Shown: positions 18,335 to 27,006, counted from the first letter of the stretch. The stretch: DNA of 64,000 nt from Tsuneonella mangrovi (GCF_002269345.1 NZ_CP022889.1:930001-994000), one strand, 5' to 3'. Notes: generated by a model from the letters alone, not told the origin. Made by a program: numbers and translations.

Positions 18335-19009
18335 ATGCACAAGCTGACCGAAGCAGACCGGCAAGCAGTAGCCCACGCGGTAACCCGGGCGGAGGGTGAT
18401 ACCGCGGGCGAGATCATGACCGTGGTTGCCGAACGGTCGGACGGTTACACCGATGTCGCGCTCGTCTGGGCAGTGGCCGCGGCATTCACCGCGATCGCCG
18501 CGCTGTGGTTTTTGCCGGAGTTCTATCTCGGGCTGGTCGACCGCCTGCTCGGCGAGTGGAATGCCCAATGGACCCCACGCGGGATCTTCGGGCTGGCGCT
18601 GTTCGTCGGTATCCTGAAGTTCGCCGGCACCTGGCTGATCCAGCTGTGGCCGCCGCTCAAGTATTTCCTCATTCCCGGCCCGATCAAGAGCAAGCGCGCC
18701 TATGCCCGCGCGGTGCAGATCTTCCGCGTCGGGGCCGAAAAGCGCACCACCGGGCGCACCGGGATCCTGATCTACCTCTCGCTGCGCGAACACCGTGCGG
18801 AAATCATCGCCGATGAAGCGATCACGTCATGCGTCGAGCCCGAAGTTTGGGGCGACGCAATGGCAGCAATGCTCACGCACCTGAAGGATGACCGGATCGC
18901 TGACGGCATGGTCGCCGCGGTCGAGAAGGTCGGCGAAGTGCTCGCCGCACACCTGCCGCGCCAGCCGGACGACGTAAACGAGTTGCCCGATCGCCTGATC
19001 GAGTTGTAG
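18335..19009 (+). CDS. TPM-domain inner-membrane protein
   Basis: 224 aa. A short N-terminal TPM-like start (GDTAGEIMTVVAERSDGYTDVAL) is followed by two hydrophobic segments (about 43-66 and 84-103), then the rest of the TPM-like fold (ILIYLSLREHRAEIIADEAI). It starts 3 nt after the preceding gene and is the third TPM gene in a row. Related proteins in other alphaproteobacteria keep this order (LemA, TPM, TPM). Confidence 0.85.
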   Translation: MHKLTEADRQAVAHAVTRAEGDTAGEIMTVVAERSDGYTDVALVWAVAAAFTAIAALWFLPEFYLGLVDRLLGEWNAQWTPRGIFGLALFVGILKFAGTWLIQLWPPLKYFLIPGPIKSKRAYARAVQIFRVGAEKRTTGRTGILIYLSLREHRAEIIADEAITSCVEPEVWGDAMAAMLTHLKDDRIADGMVAAVEKVGEVLAAHLPRQPDDVNELPDRLIEL

Positions 19010-19019
19010 GCGCTGGCGG

Positions 19020-19577
19020 GTGACCGATCGCCCGCTCCCGCCCGACGCAACCGCCCCCGAAACCATCCAGTGGACCGGCAGGTACATCACCGCCAAGAAG
19101 CGCGGCCGCTGGGAATATGTCGGCCGTCCGAACAACATTCGCGCAGCGGTGATCCTCGCGGTCGAAGACGGGCACGTGCTGCTCGTCGAGCAATACCGCG
19201 TGCCGCTCGGCAAGCCGTGCCTCGAAATGCCCGCCGGGCTGATCGGCGACGAGGATGAACACGCCGGAGAGGATCCGCTGGCCGCCGCAGGGCGCGAGCT
19301 CGAGGAAGAGACCGGCTGGCGGGCCGCGCACCTCGAATCGCTCGGCGAGTTCTGGTCCTCCCCCGGAATGGTCAGCGAGAGCTTCACCCTGGTGCGCGCG
19401 CGCGGGCTGACGCAGGTCGGCCCCGGCGGCGGGGTCGGCGGCGAGAACATCACCCCCTATCGCGTGCCCCTTGCAGCGCTCCCCGCTTTCGTCGAAGAGC
19501 GACGGAAAGCGGGCGTCGGCATCGACGTCCGGATAATGGGCCTGCTGCTGGCGGGCGAACTCGATACGGGAGAATAA
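19020..19577 (+). CDS. NUDIX hydrolase, ADP-sugar/nucleotide pyrophosphatase-like
   Basis: 185 aa. The Nudix box spans about 75-105 (PAGLIG ... AAGRELEEETGW), with the REXXEE metal ligands intact. The strand VLLVEQYRVPLGKPCLEMPAG upstream is typical of the ADP-ribose pyrophosphatase subfamily (NudF/YffH-like). The exact substrate cannot be told from sequence. GTG 19020 is the start. It ends 1 nt before the SDR ATG. Confidence 0.9.
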   Translation: MTDRPLPPDATAPETIQWTGRYITAKKRGRWEYVGRPNNIRAAVILAVEDGHVLLVEQYRVPLGKPCLEMPAGLIGDEDEHAGEDPLAAAGRELEEETGWRAAHLESLGEFWSSPGMVSESFTLVRARGLTQVGPGGGVGGENITPYRVPLAALPAFVEERRKAGVGIDVRIMGLLLAGELDTGE

Positions 19578-19578
19578 G

Positions 19579-20361
19579 ATGGCAGGACGGGTAGCGGGCA
19601 AGCTCGCGCTGGTAACCGGCGCGGCGCAGGGCCTCGGCGCGGCGCATTCACAAACGCTGGCACGCGAAGGCGCGCGGGTGCTTTGCACCGACATCAACGG
19701 TGCCGGGGCGGAAGAAACCGCCGCTGCAATCAACGCCGCGCATGGTGCCGGGACTGCCTTTGCCATGCAGCACGATGTCACCAGCCCCGAGCAGTGGGAC
19801 GCTGCGATCGAGATGGCGCGCGACGAACTCGGCGGGCTGTCGGTACTGGTCAACAATGCGGGCGTCGGCGTGCGCGGCAATATCGAGACCTGCACACTGG
19901 AGGAATGGCGTCGCGGGTTCGCGATCAATGTCGATTCGGTGTTCCTCGGCTGCCAGAAGGCGCTGCCGCTGATGAAGGACAACCAGCCCGGCTCGATCGT
20001 CAACATTAGCTCGATCGCCGGCCTGATCGCGAGCGATACGATGCCCGGTTACAACGCCAGCAAGGCGGCGGTGTGGATGCTGTCGAAATCGGTGGCGCTC
20101 TATTGCGGTAAGATGGGGTGGAATATCCGCTGCAATTCGGTGCATCCGACGTTCGTCGATACCCCGATCCTCGACGGGATGACCAAGAGCACGGGCCATC
20201 CGAAGGAAGTGATCATGGGCAAGCTGGCGCGGCAGATCCCGTTGAAGCGGGTCGGTGTGCCGCAGGAAATCGCCGATGGGGTGCTGTTCCTGGCCAGCGA
20301 CGAGAGCAGCTTCATGACCGGGGCCGAACTCAAGCTCGACGGCGGCATCAGCGCGATGTGA
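19579..20361 (+). CDS. Short-chain dehydrogenase/reductase (classical SDR)
   Basis: 260 aa. TGxxxGxG cofactor motif TGAAQGLG (13-20), NNAG (92-95), catalytic Ser144/145, Tyr158 and Lys162 (YNASK), and the C-terminal LDGGISAM are all present. Asp38 after the second strand (CTDIN) favours NAD(H). It probably acts on a hydroxyl/keto group; the substrate is unknown. It is the last gene of the lemA-TPM-NUDIX run and is followed by a strong hairpin. Confidence 0.93.
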   Translation: MAGRVAGKLALVTGAAQGLGAAHSQTLAREGARVLCTDINGAGAEETAAAINAAHGAGTAFAMQHDVTSPEQWDAAIEMARDELGGLSVLVNNAGVGVRGNIETCTLEEWRRGFAINVDSVFLGCQKALPLMKDNQPGSIVNISSIAGLIASDTMPGYNASKAAVWMLSKSVALYCGKMGWNIRCNSVHPTFVDTPILDGMTKSTGHPKEVIMGKLARQIPLKRVGVPQEIADGVLFLASDESSFMTGAELKLDGGISAM

Positions 20362-20370
20362 CGAAAGGTG

Positions 20371-20398
20371 TGAGGGAGCCCTCGGGAGGGCTCCCTCA
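20371..20398. terminator. Perfect 13-bp hairpin between SDR and pspC (bidirectional)
   Basis: TGAGGGAGCCCTC (20371-20383), GG, GAGGGCTCCCTCA (20386-20398). It lies just beyond the SDR stop. Its right arm contains the pspC stop codon, so it can end both convergent transcripts. Confidence 0.75.
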
Positions 20399-20614
20399 GT
20401 CGGCGATCAGCGCGATCGCGAGATAGACCAGGATCAGCGAGCCGAAGCCGATGATGGTCCCGGCCGCAAAGCCGACGCGGACGATCAGCGGATCGATCCC
20501 GAAGTAGTTGGCGATACCGCCGCAGACCCCGAAGACCTTGCCCCGTTGGTGATCGAGCGCGAAACCCTTGCGGCTCGGCTGGACCACCGGTTTGCCGGTG
20601 TCGTACTTGCTCAT
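20396..20614 (-). CDS. PspC-domain small membrane protein
   Basis: 72 aa. The PspC fold is visible: FALDHQRGKVFGVCGGIANYFGIDPLIVRV followed by one hydrophobic helix (about 45-70, GTIIGFGSLILVYLAIALI). PspC proteins sit in the inner membrane and sense or transduce envelope stress with PspB/PspA. No pspA or pspB is nearby. The start overlaps the stop of the 43-aa peptide gene (ATGA). Confidence 0.9.
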   Translation of the reverse strand: MSKYDTGKPVVQPSRKGFALDHQRGKVFGVCGGIANYFGIDPLIVRVGFAAGTIIGFGSLILVYLAIALIAD

Positions 20615-20742
20615 GCGACGAGCACCGAGGTCAGGACGGGGTTGGTGGCGGGAACGATAGCGAATGCGAACATCGCTACCGTCAGGCTCAGCGAAAGGGC
20701 CGCAGCGGCCGCCTTGCCGGAAATGTTGTCGAGGAATTGCAT
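20611..20742 (-). CDS. 43-aa hydrophobic peptide coupled to pspC
   Basis: Reads MQFLDNISGKAAAAALSLSL and continues with a hydrophobic segment TVAMFAFAIVPATNPVL to the stop at 20611. A single helix (about 14-35) is predicted, so it is either a small membrane protein or a secreted peptide. ATG 20742 has AAAGGA upstream (minus strand ...AAAAGGACACAGACAATG). Its TGA overlaps the pspC ATG by 4 nt, strong evidence for translation. The function is unknown. Confidence 0.75.
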   Translation of the reverse strand: MQFLDNISGKAAAAALSLSLTVAMFAFAIVPATNPVLTSVLVA

Positions 20743-20969
20743 TGTCTGTGTCCTTTTTCAGTCTGTCCGGCGGACCATCCGTCGGATGCCAACAGCTTTG
20801 CAGGGGGTGTGCCAGTTTCGAAAAATGGCGGAATTCTGCGATTTTTGCTCACCAGTCGCCTGACTGCCTGTTAATCTCTCGCTCATATTAGGGAAAATTC
20901 ACCAACAATTGGGATTGATGTTTTCCGGGTGGTCGGGACTCCGCTGCCAAGCTATCTGGCACCCAGTCC

Positions 20970-22055
20970 ATGGCGCTCGACCGCATCACTCTCAGCCACT
21001 TCCGCAACCACCGCGAAACCACGCTCGATGGCGCGGCGCGGTTCAACCTGCTGGTGGGCGAGAACGGTGCGGGCAAAACCAACGTGCTGGAAGCAATTTC
21101 GCTGTTTGCGCCGGGGCGCGGATTGCGCCGCGCGCCGCTGAGCGAGATCGGCGGCAGCGACGGCCCGGGCGGGTTTGCCGTCGGAGCCTCGCTGGTAACC
21201 GGCGAGGAAGAACCGGTGCGGTTGGGCACGCTGGCAGAACCGGCTCGCCCCAACCGTCGGCTGGTGCGGGTCAACGGCGCGGAAGCGAGCGCAGTCTCGC
21301 TCGGTGAATGGCTTGCGATCTCGTGGCTGACCCCGGCGATGGACCGCCTATTCGCCGAAAGCGCGGGTGCGCGGCGACGCTATATGGACCGGCTGGCTGT
21401 GGCGCTCGATGCGGCCCACGCGCGGCACGCGGCGCGTTACGAAAATGCTCTTCGCGAACGCAACCGCCTGTTGTCGGGGGACGATACGCCCGATCCGGCA
21501 TGGCTGGAGGGAATAGAGGGGCAGATGGCACAAGCCGGCGCGGCACTGGCAGGCGGCAGATCGCGACTGGTGGAATCTCTGTCGCACGAACTGGAGCGGC
21601 TCCCGAGCGAACCGTTCGCCCGCCCCGAACTGACCTACGAAGCCGGAGGACCAATCGAAGCAGACGCGCTTGCAGCCAACTGGCGAACGAGCCGCGGGCG
21701 CGACCGCGCTGCCGGACGCACGCTTACCGGCCCGCATCGTGACGAGCTTGTCGTTCGCATGGCAGGCAAGGGCCAGCCCGCCGATCGCTGCTCGACCGGC
21801 GAGCAGAAGGCAATGCTGATCGCGATCACGCTCGCCCACGCGGGGCTGGCTGCGCAGGGCCGCGCGAGCCTGTTGCTGCTCGACGAGGTCGCCGCGCACC
21901 TCGATCCCGTCCGTCGCGAAGCCCTGTTCGCCCGCCTCGCCGACAACGGGGCGCAGGTGTGGTTCACCGGGACCGAGCGCGCGCCATTCGCGGCCCTCGA
22001 TGGCGAGGCGGCAGTGTGGCGCGTGAGCGGGGGAACGGTGCTGCGCGAGAGCTGA
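20970..22055 (+). CDS. recF: DNA replication/repair protein RecF
   Basis: 361 aa. RecF loads RecA at single-strand gaps with RecO and RecR. Walker A GENGAGKTN (30-38), the SMC-like N-terminus ITLSHFRNHRETTLDG, and a late LLLLDEVAAHLD (Walker B/D-loop, about 300) are present, with STGEQKAML (ABC signature) before it. No dnaA, dnaN or gyrB is adjacent, as is usual in alphaproteobacteria. Confidence 0.97.
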   Translation: MALDRITLSHFRNHRETTLDGAARFNLLVGENGAGKTNVLEAISLFAPGRGLRRAPLSEIGGSDGPGGFAVGASLVTGEEEPVRLGTLAEPARPNRRLVRVNGAEASAVSLGEWLAISWLTPAMDRLFAESAGARRRYMDRLAVALDAAHARHAARYENALRERNRLLSGDDTPDPAWLEGIEGQMAQAGAALAGGRSRLVESLSHELERLPSEPFARPELTYEAGGPIEADALAANWRTSRGRDRAAGRTLTGPHRDELVVRMAGKGQPADRCSTGEQKAMLIAITLAHAGLAAQGRASLLLLDEVAAHLDPVRREALFARLADNGAQVWFTGTERAPFAALDGEAAVWRVSGGTVLRES

Positions 22056-22105
22056 TCGAAGGGCGGTCGGATACTCGCCCACCCCTGGCAGCCCGTTTGC
22101 GGAGA

Positions 22106-22606
22106 CTAACCTATATCCGCAAGCAAAGCTGCCAGCTGCTCGAGCTGTGCGGGCAACCCGGCTGCGGAGCCTTGCATCGCCTCGTCGAGCGCTTCTTTCG
22201 ACGGATAGAGCTCGTGGAACGTCAGCAGCGTCTTCCCGCCCTGCTCCTCGAAGGTCACGGTGGTCACCGCACATTCTGCCTCTTCCTCGTTGGTCCACAC
22301 GATCTTCCGATCCGGCACCACTTCGAGGTACTTGCCGTGGAACGCCATGGTGTCGGTTTCGCCCGCAGCGAACACCAGCCGGTAAGTCCCGCCGGTGCGC
22401 ACGTCCATCTCGCAGCCGATGAGCGTAATGCCGAAACCTTCCGGCACCCACCACCGGCGGAATATCTCGGGCTCCGACCACGCCTTGAAGACGGTGTGTG
22501 GCTTGGCATCGAACGTGCGGGTAACGACCAGCTCCCGTTCGGACTTGCGCTCGACCGAAGTGCCGCCGTGCGCAGCGGGGTGGCTATTCGCTTGCCGATC
22601 CATCAT
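22106..22606 (-). CDS. SRPBCC (AHSA1-like) domain protein
   Basis: 166 aa, START/Bet v1-like ligand-binding fold: LVVTRTFDAKPHTVFKAWSEPEIFRRWWVPEGFG at 27-60, then MDVRTGGTYRLVF and a C-terminal helix. Such genes are typically paired with ArsR-type regulators, as here: its start lies 23 nt inside the end of the upstream arsR-like gene. The ligand is unknown. Confidence 0.9.
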   Translation of the reverse strand: MMDRQANSHPAAHGGTSVERKSERELVVTRTFDAKPHTVFKAWSEPEIFRRWWVPEGFGITLIGCEMDVRTGGTYRLVFAAGETDTMAFHGKYLEVVPDRKIVWTNEEEAECAVTTVTFEEQGGKTLLTFHELYPSKEALDEAMQGSAAGLPAQLEQLAALLADIG

Positions 22607-22943
22607 GTTCCTCCTGCTCCATCTCGAGGATAATCTTGTCCAGCGCGTCGAACCGCGCCTCGAAAAGCTGTCGCTGGTGTGCGATCCACCCAGCTTCCGC
22701 TGCGAGGTCGCGCTGACCGAGCCTGCACGTGCGGACCCGCCCGACCTTTTCGGTGACCACGAGGCCTGCGCGCTCGAGCACCGCGATATGCTTGCGCATC
22801 CCCGTCAGCGTCATGTGGAACCTGTCCGCGAGGCTGGTGATCGAAGCATCGGCCCGGCCGAGCTGTTCGAGGATCCCGCGCCGCGTCGCGTCCGCCAGCG
22901 CTGCGAAGGAGAGATCGAGGGATGCTGCTCTATACTGAACCAT
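22584..22943 (-). CDS. ArsR family winged-helix transcriptional regulator
   Basis: 119 aa. Winged helix: FAALADATRRGILEQL (about 11-26), then ITSLADRFHMTLTGMRKHIAVLERAGLV (about 34-62) with the recognition helix, and RTCRLGQ in the wing. The cysteine metal site of ArsR/SmtB sensors is absent, so it belongs to the ligand-free or SRPBCC-paired subgroup. ATG 22943 lies inside a perfect palindrome, so autorepression is likely. It is co-transcribed with the SRPBCC gene. Confidence 0.92.
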   Translation of the reverse strand: MVQYRAASLDLSFAALADATRRGILEQLGRADASITSLADRFHMTLTGMRKHIAVLERAGLVVTEKVGRVRTCRLGQRDLAAEAGWIAHQRQLFEARFDALDKIILEMEQEEHDGSASE

Positions 22944-22954
22944 TTGGTTCAGTA
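22933..22954. promoter_or_regulatory. Palindromic operator over the arsR-like start codon
   Basis: TACTGAACC (22933-22941), ATTT, GGTTCAGTA (22946-22954): perfect 9-bp arms. The ATG of the regulator is at 22943-22941, inside the palindrome. Dyads of this size and place are typical of ArsR autoregulation. Confidence 0.75.
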
Positions 22955-23027
22955 TTAGCGCGAAGCCCTCCCGATGGCAAGCGGGCACCGCTTGGCTCCC
23001 GCCTGCGAAGTCCGTAAGGCCATTCCT

Positions 23028-23627
23028 ATGGCCGATTGTGGATGTGATCCGGGTTCCGTCGATACGAAGGCTCAACAGCGCGTGCTCCGGGTCGCGCTCG
23101 TTCTGAACGCCATCATGTTTATCGTCGAAGTCGGCTCCGGAATACATGCGGACTCGACCGGGCTCGTCGCCGATGGGCTCGACATGCTCACCGACGCTTC
23201 GGTCTATGCCGTTGCTCTCCTGGCAATCGGACGAAGCGACTTATTCAAGGCGCGAGCCGCAACTCTTAGTGGGGGATTGCTGTTCATCGTTGGCCTTGGC
23301 GTTGTCGCTGAGGCCGTGAGACGATTCTTCGTCGGAGCAGAACCTGCAGGCATCTGGATGATCGCAATCGCTCTCGCGGCGCTTGCAGTAAACGCCTTCG
23401 TGTTGGGGCTCCTGCAAAAGCAGCGCAGCGATGAAGTTCACATGCGCGCGGCCTGGATTTTCACCCGCGCAGACGTGGTCGCCAACGCCGCAGTGATCCT
23501 CTCAGGCCTGGCGGTCATGTTGACTGGAGTGATCTACTTTGACCTTGTGGTCGGGGCGGCCATTGGGCTTTTCGTGATCAAGGAAGCGGCAGAGATACTA
23601 CGAGAAGCGAGACATGCCGACCGCTAA
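23028..23627 (+). CDS. Cation diffusion facilitator (CDF)-like efflux transporter
   Basis: 199 aa with about six hydrophobic helices. CDF features: the first helix ends HADSTGLVADGLDMLTDAS (the DxxxD metal site of TM2) and a matching TRADVVANAAVIL in TM5. An N-terminal CGCDPG may bind metal. It lacks the usual C-terminal cytoplasmic domain of about 90 residues, as in compact CzcD-like forms. ATG 23028 is chosen; a longer N-terminus would run through the arsR operator region. It is divergent from the ArsR-like gene, 74 bp from the operator. Confidence 0.85.
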   Translation: MADCGCDPGSVDTKAQQRVLRVALVLNAIMFIVEVGSGIHADSTGLVADGLDMLTDASVYAVALLAIGRSDLFKARAATLSGGLLFIVGLGVVAEAVRRFFVGAEPAGIWMIAIALAALAVNAFVLGLLQKQRSDEVHMRAAWIFTRADVVANAAVILSGLAVMLTGVIYFDLVVGAAIGLFVIKEAAEILREARHADR

Positions 23628-23649
23628 GGGTGCGTGACGGGCGTTCGAT

Positions 23650-23871
23650 CTAGCTTTGATGCCTTAGAGCTTCTTCCGCCTCACGGCGCGCAGCACGCTC
23701 CCATTCGGCCCTCTCACGATCCAGCATCAACTTGCGGGCCTGATTGGCCAATCCGCGCCATGATTTTTCAGCTCGGGAGTGTCGCTCCTTCACGTTCTGA
23801 AGCGTCGCTTCCTTGGCTTCCCTGGCCGCTTCGCGTGCCCGGGCATCATAAAATTCAAACGTTTGGCTCAT
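23650..23871 (-). CDS. Small highly charged helical protein, unknown
   Basis: 73 aa, about one third Arg/Lys/Glu, with the pattern REAAREAKEATLQNVKERH and RERAEWERAARREAEEAL. It is predicted to be almost entirely helical, possibly a coiled coil. No signal peptide or membrane segment is seen. It resembles small stress or DNA-associated proteins of sphingomonads only in composition. Convergent with the CDF gene. Confidence 0.55.
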   Translation of the reverse strand: MSQTFEFYDARAREAAREAKEATLQNVKERHSRAEKSWRGLANQARKLMLDRERAEWERAARREAEEALRHQS

Positions 23872-23965
23872 TACTTTGCCTCACAAAACGTTGCACCAAT
23901 CGGTCTGGGTATCCCTCCCGCATGCCGGGTCGCAAAAACACGCAGGAGGGACTCGGTCAGGCCGT

Positions 23966-24178
23966 TCAGTCGGCGGCCGATAGGTTCACTGCACTTGCCT
24001 TGCCATTGCGGCCGGTTTCAATTTCGTAGTTGAGGCGCTGCTCCTTATCGAGCGTTTGCATGCCAGCGGCTTGTACGGCGCTGATGTGGACAAAACTGTC
24101 AGCCGATCCGTCATCGGGCTGGATGAAGCCATAGCCCTTGTCAGCGTTGAAAAATTTTACGGTTCCGGTCTTACTCAT
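23966..24178 (-). CDS. Cold-shock domain protein (CspA family)
   Basis: 70 aa. RNP1 KGYGFI (about 14-19) and RNP2 FVHIS (about 30-34) are intact. The protein begins MSKTGTVKFFNADKG. ATG 24178 has AAAGGAAC upstream; a methionine five codons earlier lies too far from it. Single-stranded nucleic acid chaperone. The region before it (24179-24300) may be a structured leader, as in other csp genes. Confidence 0.95.
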   Translation of the reverse strand: MSKTGTVKFFNADKGYGFIQPDDGSADSFVHISAVQAAGMQTLDKEQRLNYEIETGRNGKASAVNLSAAD

Positions 24179-24716
24179 GATGGTTCCTTTCAAGAACGCG
24201 AGAAGTTGCCGCGCCGCGACGTGCGGAGCGGTCGTGCGTCAAATCGTCCGTTGAAAGGAAGTCGTCGTCTGGTTTGCGCCGGGGCCAACGAAGGCAAGCG
24301 GCGGTAGTCAAAAGCCGAAGTCCGTCGCAAATTTCGACGTCAGCAAGGTCTCTTTAGCAGGTTTGGAGCTTGTTCCCTAATTTTCATTTCAATGTGAACC
24401 GCCGTCGAAAAATATCTGAGCGTCCGCAATCCGGTCGTTAGCCGAATAGCGGCTTTTCGGTCCAAAGCCCGTAAATAGCCGACTTATAATCGCGCTGTCC
24501 TACATGCCGTCGGATCGCCATGCTGCCTGCATGAAACTCGCGGCTGCCCCGACCGGAAAACCCGCTTCCGAGGGCACTTACGCCAAGGCGGTTTTCTTGT
24601 TTCAGGACTGTGTTCCATGTGTTCCAGCCGTGGCTGGCGCGCGACGAGCCGTTGTGCGTCTGACGCACCAATCGTTCCGGATTGTCACATGGAAGCGGCG
24701 CGTAACGCGCCGCCGT
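24179..24716. other. 538-bp stretch with no convincing gene
   Basis: Contains the likely csp leader (about 24179-24300) with GC-rich complementary patches, and AT-rich spots (CTTATAAT near 24480). A 77-aa frame at 24438-24671 (minus) has no recognisable motif and is not called. The codon-position bias of the neighbouring genes is weak here. Near its right end is the ubiK hairpin. No tRNA or known sRNA was recognised. Confidence 0.5.
24695..24713 (-). terminator. Hairpin after ubiK
   Basis: GCGGCGCG (24695-24702), TAA, CGCGCCGC (24706-24713), beginning 4 nt past the ubiK stop on the minus strand. It has only a short T-rich follow-up (TTCC). Confidence 0.5.
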
Positions 24717-24965
24717 CTAGCCCTTGGCCTTCGCCTCGAGCGCGGCGATGCGTTCGGCGAGCTTCTCGTTCTCCTCGCGCGCCTTCGCGGCCATGTCCTT
24801 CACCGCGTCGAACTCCTCGCGGCTGACAAAGTCGAGGCCGCCGAGCGCCTCGCGCATCCGCTCGCGCGCACCGTCGCGCGCTTCGCGGGTCATGCCCGCA
24901 AAGGTGCCGGCCGCCGCATTAGCCATTTTCACGAAGTCGGAGATCAGGGGGTTGTCGCTCTGCAT
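24717..24965 (-). CDS. ubiK: UbiK-type ubiquinone biosynthesis accessory factor (YqiC/BMFP family)
   Basis: 82 aa. A hydrophobic/amphipathic N-terminal half (ISDFVKMANAAAGTFAGM) and a C-terminal coiled coil (SREEFDAVKDMAAKAREENEKLAERIAALEAK) match the membrane-fusogenic BMFP/UbiK family, which assists ubiquinone-synthesis enzymes with UbiJ. No other ubi gene is in the window. Confidence 0.88.
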   Translation of the reverse strand: MQSDNPLISDFVKMANAAAGTFAGMTREARDGARERMREALGGLDFVSREEFDAVKDMAAKAREENEKLAERIAALEAKAKG

Positions 24966-25001
24966 GGCTGCTATGTGGCCTTCGCGGGCGCGCGCCGCAA
25001 G

Positions 25002-25556
25002 TCAGATCTGCACGCGCTGCACCGCCGCGTCCGGCCCTTCGATCCCGCCGTTGGGATTGAGCTGGAGGAACTGCCAGTTGAGCAGCGTCGCGAACGCGAT
25101 CCATGCGAGATACGGCAGCAGCAGCAGCGCGGCGAGCCGCCGCACCCGCCAGAACAATGCGATGGTGACGATCACCAGCACGTCGAGCACGCCGATTACC
25201 ACCAGCGCGCCCTCGATGTTGTGCATCGCGAAGAACACCGGCGACCACGCGAGGTTGGCGATGAACTGCAGCGCGAACACCGCGATCGCCAGCCCGCGCC
25301 CGCGCGCGCCCCAGGCCGCGCAGACGATCGCCAGCGCCAACCCCATCATCACATAGAGGACGGTCCACACGATCCCGAACCACATCGGCGGCGGGAAAGT
25401 CGACGGCAGCTGGAGCGACTGGAACCACATCCCGTCCGCCCCGCTGCCTGCCAGCTGGCCCGACAGGAAGCCGAGCAGCACGACCAGCGGCACAGTGAAC
25501 AACGCCCAGCGCACGAAACTGGCCCGCAATTGTCCGCGCGATGCAATGCCGGTCAT
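25002..25556 (-). CDS. tspO: TspO/MBR family membrane protein (tryptophan-rich sensory protein)
   Basis: 184 aa, five helices. Family hallmarks: LPSTFPPPMWFGIVWTVLY (about 55-75), FIANLAWSPVFF, and LPYLAWIAFATLLNWQFLQLNP (about 148-170). TspO binds porphyrins/tetrapyrroles and, in Rhodobacter, tunes photosynthesis genes. ATG 25556 has GGGAGG 6 nt upstream. It is longer at the N-terminus (about 35 aa) than the shortest TspO. Confidence 0.93.
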   Translation of the reverse strand: MTGIASRGQLRASFVRWALFTVPLVVLLGFLSGQLAGSGADGMWFQSLQLPSTFPPPMWFGIVWTVLYVMMGLALAIVCAAWGARGRGLAIAVFALQFIANLAWSPVFFAMHNIEGALVVIGVLDVLVIVTIALFWRVRRLAALLLLPYLAWIAFATLLNWQFLQLNPNGGIEGPDAAVQRVQI

Positions 25557-25632
25557 GAAGCCTCCCGAAGAGTGATTCGTCGGTGCGATATTGGCGCGCA
25601 GCTTGCCGCACCGCAACACGCGCCGACGTGTT

Positions 25633-26370
<738 letters not shown>

Positions 26371-26404
26371 TGACACTGCAGCGCCTAGCGCGCGTTGGGC
26401 CTGA

Positions 26405-26989
26405 GTGGAACCAGGAGAGACGATCATTCGCACCCCCCGCCTATCCGCAAAGGCCGCTATTGCGCTTGTGTGTCTCGCCGCGAGCGGTTGCACCGCTCCG
26501 GCACCGCCGCCATTACCCCCGGTCGCCAAGCCCGCCCCCAAACAGGTACCAAATCCGACGCCGGAACCGGTCACGCTCGACCCCGCACCAAGCTTCACCA
26601 ACTGGATGGATGCCCCGGTGACCCCGGGCGATTGGTCCTACACCGCCGAGGCTCGGGGCGGATTGGCACAGTTCGGCGTTGCAGGCGCCGCGCCGCTATT
26701 GTGGATGCGCTGCGATCGTGCGCGCGGCACAGTCACGCTGTCGCGCGCGGGGACTGCGCCTGCCGCCGTGCCGGTTCGGATCATCACCGAAACAGAGACC
26801 CGATTGCTCAACGGATTGCCGCAGCGAGATGGCACCGCCGCACTCACGGTGACACTGCCTGCGGCCTCGTCGTTCCTCGACGCGATCGCGTTCTCGAAAG
26901 GGCGCTTCGCGTTCGAGACCCCTGGCCTTCCGACACTCTACGTGCCCAGCTGGCCCGAGGTTACCCGTGTTATCGAGGATTGCCGCTAG
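26405..26989 (+). CDS. Putative lipoprotein, unknown function
   Basis: About 194 aa from GTG 26405. A lipoprotein signal with lipobox AASGC (Cys near 29) is followed by a proline-rich linker and a beta-rich domain (WSYTAEARGGLAQFG ... FLDAIAFSKGRFAFETPGLP). The start is uncertain: the only good Shine-Dalgarno, AGGAG at 26413-26417, precedes in-frame ATC 26423 and ATT 26426, not the GTG. Divergent from tlyA, 34 bp apart. It is followed by a hairpin. Confidence 0.75.
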   Translation: MEPGETIIRTPRLSAKAAIALVCLAASGCTAPAPPPLPPVAKPAPKQVPNPTPEPVTLDPAPSFTNWMDAPVTPGDWSYTAEARGGLAQFGVAGAAPLLWMRCDRARGTVTLSRAGTAPAAVPVRIITETETRLLNGLPQRDGTAALTVTLPAASSFLDAIAFSKGRFAFETPGLPTLYVPSWPEVTRVIEDCR

Positions 26990-27006
26990 GCTTCTTGCGC
27001 CCCTGC

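Noticed and set aside
24438-24671. 77-aa minus-strand frame
   Set aside because: No motif, no convincing Shine-Dalgarno or conserved character; left as part of the gap.
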